DNA from: Lentimicrobiaceae bacterium
GTDB taxonomy: Bacteria > Bacteroidota > Bacteroidia > Bacteroidales > JAGNHN01
Direction: 5' to 3'
DNA: 54,047 nt
NCBI GenBank assembly: GCA_018001695.1
Contig: JAGNHN010000021.1
Location: 1-54,047 of the forward strand
The notes under the pieces are model-generated. The model searched no databases. It was not told the DNA's origin and saw nothing but the letters and a program-made list of their open reading frames with translations. Positions 38,301-47,300 of this stretch are shown here, one piece after another. Position 1 is the stretch's first letter; each line of letters begins with the position of its first letter. The translations under genes were made by a program, and so were the position numbers.

Positions 38301-41300
38301 CGTGAAAGGATCACCCAGGCAACCGTCGGCACTGGTCGGGATGATGGTGAAGGTCACCACCTGATCTGTGCTTGTAACGTTATTGAATACACCGCTAATA
38401 TTGCCTGTTCCGCTGGCCGGGAAGCCGGTGGCATTGGCGGTATTGTCACGTGTCCATGCATAGGTAGTTCCTGCCAGGTTGTTGCTTGTGGAAAGTACAA
38501 TGGTGGTTATGGCTACATCAGAGCATACTGTCTGGGCAGCAGGTGTGGCAACGCCTACAGGCTCCGGATGTACGGTAACGGTTGCTGTGAAAGGATCACC
38601 CAGGCAACCATCGGCACTGGTCGGGATGATGGTGAAGATCACCACCTGATCTGTGCCTGTAACGTTGTTAAATATGCCACTGATATTGCCGGTTCCGCTG
38701 GCCGGGAAGCCGGTGGCGTTAGCCGTATTGTCGCGGGTCCAGGCAAAGGTTGTCCCTGCCAGGTTGTTGCTGGTGGTGAGCACTATGGTGGTGATAGCAA
38801 CATCCGAGCAAACTGTCTGGGCAGCCGGTGTGGCAACGCCTACAGGCTCCGGATGTACGGTTACTGTGGCCGTGAAAGGATCACCCAGGCAACCATCGGC
38901 ACTGGTCGGGATGATGGTGAAGGTCACCAACTGATCGGTTCCGGTTACATTATTTAATGCACCACTGATATCGCCTGTTCCACTGGTTGCCATTCCGGTA
39001 ACATTGACGATGTTATCGCGTGTCCAGGCATAAGTAGTTCCAACCAGGTTGTTGCTGGTTGATAGCACAATTGTGGTAATGGTGACATCCGAACAAACGG
39101 TCTGGGCAGCCGGTGTGGCAACGCCTACAGGTTCCGGATGTACGGTTACAGTTGCTGTAAAAGGATCACCCAGGCAACCATCGGCACTGGTCGGGATGAT
39201 GGTGAAGGTCACCACCTGATCGGTGCCTGTAACATTGTTGAAGCTGCCGCTGATATCGCCTGTTCCACTGGCCGGGAAGCCTGTGGCATTGGCGGTATTG
39301 TCACGGGTCCAGGCGTAGGTAGTTCCTGCCAGGTTGTTACTGGTCGAAAGCACAATGGTGGTGATGGCTACATCGGAACATACGGTCTGGGCTGCCGGTG
39401 TGGCAACGCCCACAGGCTCAGGATGTACGGTAACAGTAGCTGTGAAAGGATCTCCCAGGCAACCATCAGCGCTGGTTGGTATGATGGTGAAGGTCACCAC
39501 CTGATCGGTTCCGGTGACATTATTCAATACACCGCTGATGTCGCCTGTTCCACTGGCCGGAATGCCGGTAGCATTCACCAGGTTATCGCGGGTCCATGCG
39601 TAGGTTGTTCCAGGCAGGTTGTTGCTGGTGGTCAGCACAATGGTTGTGATAGCCACATCAGAGCAGACAGTCTGGGCAGCCGGTGTGGCAACGCCTACAG
39701 GCTCCGGATGTACGGTTACTGTGGCCGTGAAAGGATCACCCAGGCAACCATCTGCACTGGTCGGGATGATGGTGAAGGTCACCACCTGATCGGTTCCGGT
39801 GACATTGTTGAAGCTACCGCTGATGTCACCAGTTCCGCTGGCCGGGAATCCGGTGGCATTGGCTGTATTGTCACGTGTCCACGCATAGGTAGTTCCTGCC
39901 AGGTTGTTACTGGTCGAAAGCACAATGGTGGTGATGGCTACATCAGAGCATACGGTCTGGGCAGCCGGTGTGGCAACGCCTACAGGCTCCGGATGCACGG
40001 TAACGGTTGCTGTGAAAGGATCTCCCAGGCAACCATCGGCGCTGGTCGGGATGATGGTGAAGGTCACCACCTGATCTGTGCCTGTAACGTTGTTAAATAT
40101 GCCGCTGATATTGCCGGTTCCGCTGGCCGGGAAGCCGGTGGCGTTAGCTGTATTGTCGCGGGTCCAGGCAAAGGTTGTCCCGGCCAGGTTGTTGCTGGTT
40201 GAAAGCACAATGGTGGTGATCACATCATCTGAACAAACTGTCTGGGCAGCCGGTGTGGCAACGCCTACAGGCTCCGGATGTACGGTCACCGTTGCTGTGA
40301 AAGGATCACCCACGCAACCATCAGCACTGGTCGGGATGATGGTGAAGGTCACCACCTGATCTGTTCCGGTCACATTATTCAATACACCACTGATATCGCC
40401 TGTTCCACTGGCCGGAATGCCGGTAGCATTCACCAGGTTGTCGCGTGTCCATGCGTAGGTTGTTCCAGGCAGGTTGTTGCTGGTGGTCAGCACAATGGTT
40501 GTGATAGCCACATCTGAGCAGACAGTCTGGGTAGCCGGTGTGGCAACGCCTACAGGTTCCGGATGTACGGTTACCGTGGCCGTGAAAGGATCACCCAGGC
40601 AACCGTCGGCACTGGTCGGGATGATGGTGAAGGTCACCACCTGATCTGTGCTTGTAACGTTATTGAATACACCGCTAATATTGCCTGTTCCGCTGGCCGG
40701 GAAGCCGGTGGCATTGGCGGTATTGTCACGTGTCCATGCATAGGTAGTTCCTGCCAGGTTGTTGCTTGTGGAAAGTACAATGGTGGTTATGGCTACATCA
40801 GAGCATACTGTCTGGGCAGCAGGTGTGGCAACGCCTACAGGCTCCGGATGTACGGTAACGGTTGCTGTGAAAGGATCACCCAGGCAACCATCGGCACTGG
40901 TCGGGATGATGGTGAAGATCACCACCTGATCTGTGCCTGTAACGTTGTTAAATATGCCACTGATATTGCCGGTTCCGCTGGCCGGGAAGCCGGTGGCGTT
41001 AGCCGTATTGTCGCGGGTCCAGGCAAAGGTTGTCCCTGCCAGGTTGTTGCTGGTGGTGAGCACTATGGTGGTGATAGCAACATCCGAGCAAACTGTCTGG
41101 GCAGCCGGTGTGGCAACGCCTACAGGCTCCGGATGTACGGTTACTGTGGCCGTGAAAGGATCACCCAGGCAACCATCGGCACTGGTCGGGATGATGGTGA
41201 AGGTCACCAACTGATCGGTTCCGGTTACATTATTTAATGCACCACTGATATCGCCTGTTCCACTGGTTGCCATTCCGGTAACATTGACGATGTTATCGCG

Positions 41301-44300
41301 TGTCCAGGCATAAGTAGTTCCAACCAGGTTGTTGCTGGTTGATAGCACAATTGTGGTAATGGTGACATCCGAACAAACGGTCTGGGCAGCCGGTGTGGCA
41401 ACGCCTACAGGTTCCGGATGTACGGTTACAGTTGCTGTAAAAGGATCACCCAGGCAACCATCGGCACTGGTCGGGATGATGGTGAAGGTCACCACCTGAT
41501 CGGTGCCTGTAACATTGTTGAAGCTGCCGCTGATATCGCCTGTTCCACTGGCCGGGAAGCCTGTGGCATTGGCGGTATTGTCACGGGTCCAGGCGTAGGT
41601 AGTTCCTGCCAGGTTGTTACTGGTTGAAAGCACAATGGTGGTGATGGCTACATCGGAGCAGACAGTCTGGGCAGCCGGTGTGGCAACGCCCACAGGCTCC
41701 GGATGTACGGTTACAGTTGCTGTAAAAGGATCTCCCAGGCAACCATCAGCGCTGGTCGGTATGATAGTGAAGGTCACCACCTGATCTGTGCCTGTAACAT
41801 TGTTGAATACACCGCTGATATCGCCTGTGCCATTGGCCGGGAATCCGGTGGCATTCACCAGGTTATCGCGGGTCCATGCGTAGGTGGTTCCTGCAAGGTT
41901 GTTACTTGTCGAAAGAACAATGGTGGTGATAGCAACATCCGAGCAGACAGTCTGGGCAGCCGGTGTGGCAACGCCTACAGGCTCCGGATGTATGGTTACG
42001 GTGGCGGTGAACGGATCACCCAGGCAACCATCTGCACTGGTCGGGATGATGGTGAAGGTCACCACCTGATCGGTTCCGGTGACATTGTTGAAGCTACCGC
42101 TGATGTCACCAGTTCCGCTGGCCGGGAAGCCGGTGGCATTGGCTGTATTGTCACGTGTCCATGCATAGGTAGTTCCTGCCAGGTTGTTACTGGTCGAAAG
42201 CACAATGGTGGTGATGGCTACATCAGAGCATACTGTCTGGGCAGCCGGTGTGGCAACGCCTACAGGTTCCGGATGTACTATGACAGTAGCAGTGAAAGGA
42301 TCACCCAGGCAACCATCGGCACTGGTCGGGATGATGGTGAAGGTCACCACCTGATCTGTGCCTGTAATATTGTTGAATACACCGCTGATATCGCCTGTGC
42401 CATTGGCCGGGAATCCTGTGGCGTTGGCAGTATTGTCACGGGTCCAGGCGTAGGTGGTTCCTGCCAGGTTGTTGCTTGTTGAAAGCACAATGGTGGTGAT
42501 AGCAACATCCGAGCAGACAGTCTGGGCAGCCGGTGTGGCAACGCCTACAGGCTCCGGATGTACGGTTACTGTGGCCGTGAAAGGATCACCCAGGCAACCA
42601 TCAGCGCTGGTCGGGGTAATAGTGAAGGTCACCACCTGATCGGTTCCGGTGACATTATTCAATATACCGCTGATATCGCCTGTTCCACTGGCCGGAATGC
42701 CAGTGGCATTCACCACGTTATCGCGTGTCCATGCGTAGGTTGTTCCAGGCAGGTTGTTGCTGGTGGTCAGCACAATGGTTGTGATAGCCACATCTGAGCA
42801 GACAGTCTGGGCAGCCGGTGTGGCAACGCCAACAGGTTCCGGATGTACGGTGACAGTTGCGGTGAAAGGATCACCCAGGCAACCGTCGGCACTGGTCGGG
42901 GTGATGGTGAAGGTCACCACCTGATCTGTGCTTGTAACGTTATTGAATACACCGCTAATATCGCCTGTTCCGCTGGCCGGGAAGCCGGTGGCATTGGCGG
43001 TATTGTCACGGGTCCATGCATAGGTAGTTCCTGCCAGGTTGTTGCTTGTTGAAAGCACAATGGTGGTTATGGCTACATCAGAGCAGACAGTCTGGGCAGC
43101 CGGTGTGGCAACGCCTACAGGTTCCGGATGTACGGTAACGGTTGCTGTGAAAGGATCTCCCAGGCAACCATCGGCACTGGTCGGGATGATGGTGAAGATC
43201 ACCACCTGATCTGTGCCTGTAACGTTGTTAAATATGCCGCTGATATTGCCGGTTCCGCTGGCCGGGAATCCGGTTGCATTCACCAGGTTATCGCGGGTCC
43301 ATGCGTAGGTTGTTCCAGGCAGATTGTTGCTGGTGGTCAGTACAATGGTTGTGATAGCTACATCAGAGCAGACGGTCTGGGCAGCCGGTGTGGCAACGCC
43401 TACAGGCTCCGGATGTACGGTTACGGTGGCCGTGAAAGGATCACCCAGGCAACCATCAGCACTGGTCGGGATGATGGTGAAGGTCACCAACTGATCGGTT
43501 CCGGTTACGTTATTGAAGCTGCCGCTGATGTCGCCCGTGCCGCTGGCTGGTAAGCCGGTGGTATTGGCGGTATTGTCGCGTGTCCAGGCGTAAGTGGTCC
43601 CTGCCAGGTTGTTGCTGGTTGATAGCACAATTGTGGTAATAGTGACATCCGAACAAACGGTCTGGGCAGCCGGTGTGGCAACGCCAACAGGCTCCGGATG
43701 CACGGTAACAGTTGCTGTGAAAGGATCACCCTGGCAGCCATCAGCACTGGTTGGGGTGATCGTGAAGGTGACAACCTGGTCAACCCCAGTTACATTGTTT
43801 AAGGCACCACTGATGTCACCTGTTCCATTTGCAGCCATTCCTGTAACATCGACGTTGTTGTCACGGGTCCATGCGTAAGTGGTCCCTGCGAGGTTGTTGC
43901 TGGTTGAAAGCACGATCGTTGCAATGGGTACATCAGAACACACAGTCTGATTCGCGGGTGTGGCGATGCCAAGCGGTTCAGGTCTGACATTGACAACCGC
44001 TGTAAAGGGAGCGCCAACACATCCGTCCGGACTGGTTGGTATAACGGTGAAAGTGACGGTTTGTACGATGCCTGTCACATTATTGAAGATGCCACTGATA
44101 TTTCCGCTTCCACTGGCAGGAATACCGGTAGCATTGGCAGTATTGTCACGGGTCCAGGCAAAGGTAGTACCGGTCACATTATTGGTTGTTCCCAGCACGA
44201 TTGTGGTTATAGCCACATCAGAACAAACGGTTTGCACTGTAGGTGTAGCCGATCCGATGGGGGTTGGATAGGCGATCACGGTGGCGGATCCATTCATCTC

Positions 44301-47300
44301 CAGGGGGCAGCCGCTTGATAACAGTGTTCCAACCACAGTGTAAAGGCCTCCGGTTTGCTGCAACCCAAAGGAAATAGGACTACCCGTTCCGCTCACAATC
44401 TGTCCGGTGGCCAGGCCGTCAAGGTACAGTTCATAATCGACGCCGGTCTCTGAATTATCAAGTCCTACAGCAATACCGGCGCCCGGTGCACAGTAAGAAC
44501 CACCTCCGGTAACATTGAATGCCAGCGGAATGGGAAGAACTGTGAGGTTCAGAGATGCAGATCCGCTGCAGCCGATGGCATCCGTGATGGTGACGCTATA
44601 AACATGCACCCCCACAGTAGCTGGATTGGCTATTGGGTTCTGTATAAAGGGATTGTCAAGCCCGGCAACAGGGCTCCAGATATAAGTATAAGGTGCGCTG
44701 CCACCGCTTGGGATTACCTGTAGCATTATGGCTGTGCCAAGACATGTTGTGTCATCGGTAACCCTAGCAACAGGGTCATTGACCGTGATGGTGATATCGT
44801 CTGTGTTCTGGCAACCATTGGCATCGCTGATGGTAATGGTGTAGGTGGTGGTTACAATGGGCGATGCAATGGGATTCCGGATGGCTGGGTTGCTCAGGGA
44901 TGCACCGTTATTCCATGCATAGCTGTAGGGAGGTGTGCCGCCGCCCGGAATGGCATTAAGCTGTGCGACATTGCCCAGACAAATGGTCTGATCAGGTCCG
45001 GCATTGATGGTTGGTACAGGATGAACGGTAACAAAAAGACTGTAATAATTGGTACAGCCGACCGGACTGGTATAAGTATAACGAATCTCATGCTTATTCA
45101 GGAATGCGAAATATGTCAGGGCAACTGCCGGGTCGAAGATGGCTGTTCCATTACCAAGGTCGGTAATTCCATGTCCTGTAAAGGTCCCGAAGGGAGCCTG
45201 ATTCCCGGTTAAGGTCACCGGAGCCGCATTGCCGCAATAACTCAGGGCGAGACCTGAGAAAGTGACATTGGGAGCAGGATGAACGGTGATGTTCTGACTT
45301 ACGGAATTTGTGCAGCCATTCACATCTGTGTAGGTGTATGTGATGGTCTTTGTGCCCAATCCGGCTGGGATAGGATTAAACAAAGCCACGCCACTACCCA
45401 GATTCGTGATGCCTGGGCCGCTGAAACTGCCACCCGGTGCAGCACTGCCAACAATGTTAACCGGGAGATCTGTGATACAGATGGTGGTTGGCAGGTTAAT
45501 GATGGAGATCACCGGCAGCTCATAGACGGTTACGTTTTGAGTGCTTGCATTTGTGCAGCCATTACCATCTGTGTAAGTGTAGGTGATGATATGGATGCCG
45601 GCTCCGGCCAGGGCTGGGTCAAAGATATTTCCTGAGATGCCACTGCCACTGAAGGTGCCGCCAGACGGGCTGCCTGTCAGGATCACGGGTGCGTTGTTCA
45701 CGCAGTAGGTGGCTGCCAGTCCCGAGAAGGAAACCACTGGCAACGGGTTCACCATGATGGTCTGAGTGGCACTGTTGGTACAACCCAGCAAATCAGTATA
45801 GGTATAGGTCAGGGTTTTCAGGCCTGCACCGGCAATCGCCGGGATAAACATACCTGAGGAAACCCCCGGCCCGCTGTATATCCCGCCGGCAGGACTACCA
45901 CCGGTCAATACGAAGGGCGATGCACTGACGCATACCCCTGCAAGCGGTGCGAAAGTGACCACAGGCAAAGGATGCACCGTGACGGTTGTGGTATCATAAG
46001 CGATACCACAGGCGCTGGTCACTTTTACGATGTACTGCGTTGTGACCAACGGATAAACGAAAGGACTGGCCTGTGTTGAATTGAATCCTGCCGGTATCGA
46101 GCTCCACTGGTAGGTAGTGCCACCGGTGGCCGTCAGACGGATAATGTCGCCGGCGCATATCTCAGGATTGACGGGATAAATATTGGCTGATGCCGTTGCT
46201 ACCACATCAACCTGGACAGAAGCACTGGCCTGACAACCCTGCACATCCGTAATGGTCACATCGTACACCGTTGGTACAGAAGGGAATACAAATGGACTTG
46301 CACTGGCCGGATCTGAAATGCTGCCCGGATTGCTCCACTGATAGGTATAGGGAGCTGTGCCACCTGTGGCTGTTGCATACAACTGTGTAAGGTTATTATA
46401 GCATACTGTCGTATTGTAAAAGGCAGCAGCATTTAATACCGGGTTGACATTGACGGTTGCTGAAGCAAAGGCAGTGCTGCCCAATGCATCCGTCACAACC
46501 ACGTTATAGGTGGTGGTTGAAGCAGGTGCTGCTGAAGTGATGGCCGCACTGGGCTGCCCCAGCCCGGTAGCAGGCGTCCAGGAATAGATATACGGTTTTT
46601 GCCCACCCCTGGCAATAGCTTCCAGCGTGCCGGTTTCTCCGAAACAGAGGTTGATCGACTCAGCGGTAACGCTCAGGAAAGGATCGAATTCAACCATCAC
46701 CTGATCGAGGAAAAGGTTATTGCCATTACCGGATGTGCCGCTGAAACGGATCTGTATTGTCTTGCCCGTGTAAGCGACCGGAATGGAGATGGTTTCCTGC
46801 TTATAAGTACCAGGCATCAGGCTGGTTGCGCCATCAAGGGAGTTCAGGTCATTGCCTGACTTTTCCCAGAGCACGTTCCACACGCCGGAGCCGCTCTCGG
46901 TGATCGCTACCTCTAATTTATCATTTGCAGACGGGAAGGGGAGATGGCTCCATTTGAACTTAAGCATGCCATCGGTGCTCAGGTCCAGCATGGGTGTTGT
47001 CATCACGGCGGTGCCGCTGGGCCAGTTCCAGAAATTGCAATAGGCTGCTGTTCCACCATAAGGTGCCCAGTTCCGTGCCCCGCCACTCAGATCCCAACCC
47101 GCCGGAGGCCATATGCTGAATTCTTCAACCCATGGGAAAGCATGGATCACAGGATCAGCGCCGGTTGTAAACGACCAGACGGCACAATTGGCCGCTCCGA
47201 TAGCGTTGTAGGGCTCAACCCGCCAATAATAGGTCGTGCTGTAGTTTAGGACAGGGGCGTGGCTGAGGGCCGTTCCCATATCGACACCATTCAGGATATT

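Larger units (their letters stand above)
37141..44265 (-). repeat. Exactly 25 tandem 285-bp (95-aa) PKD-like units
   Basis: The ggatgtac/ggatg anchor recurs at a strict 285-bp spacing (for example 38281, 38566, 38851 and 39136). The 7125-bp span equals 25 x 285. A typical unit reads HPEPVGVATPAAQTVCSD, TTIVLSTSNNLAGTTYAWTR, FNNVTGTDQVVTF and SADGCLGDPFTATVTV. Outer units have diverged most and inner ones are nearly identical. Confidence 0.95.

Noticed and set aside
37141..44265. CRISPR array
   Set aside because: The repeats are contiguous 285-bp coding units with no spacers and no cas genes.
37249..44318. Numerous plus-strand open frames (up to 354 aa) over the 285-bp array
   Set aside because: They are antisense shadows repeated by the 285-bp period, with no initiation context or family resemblance.
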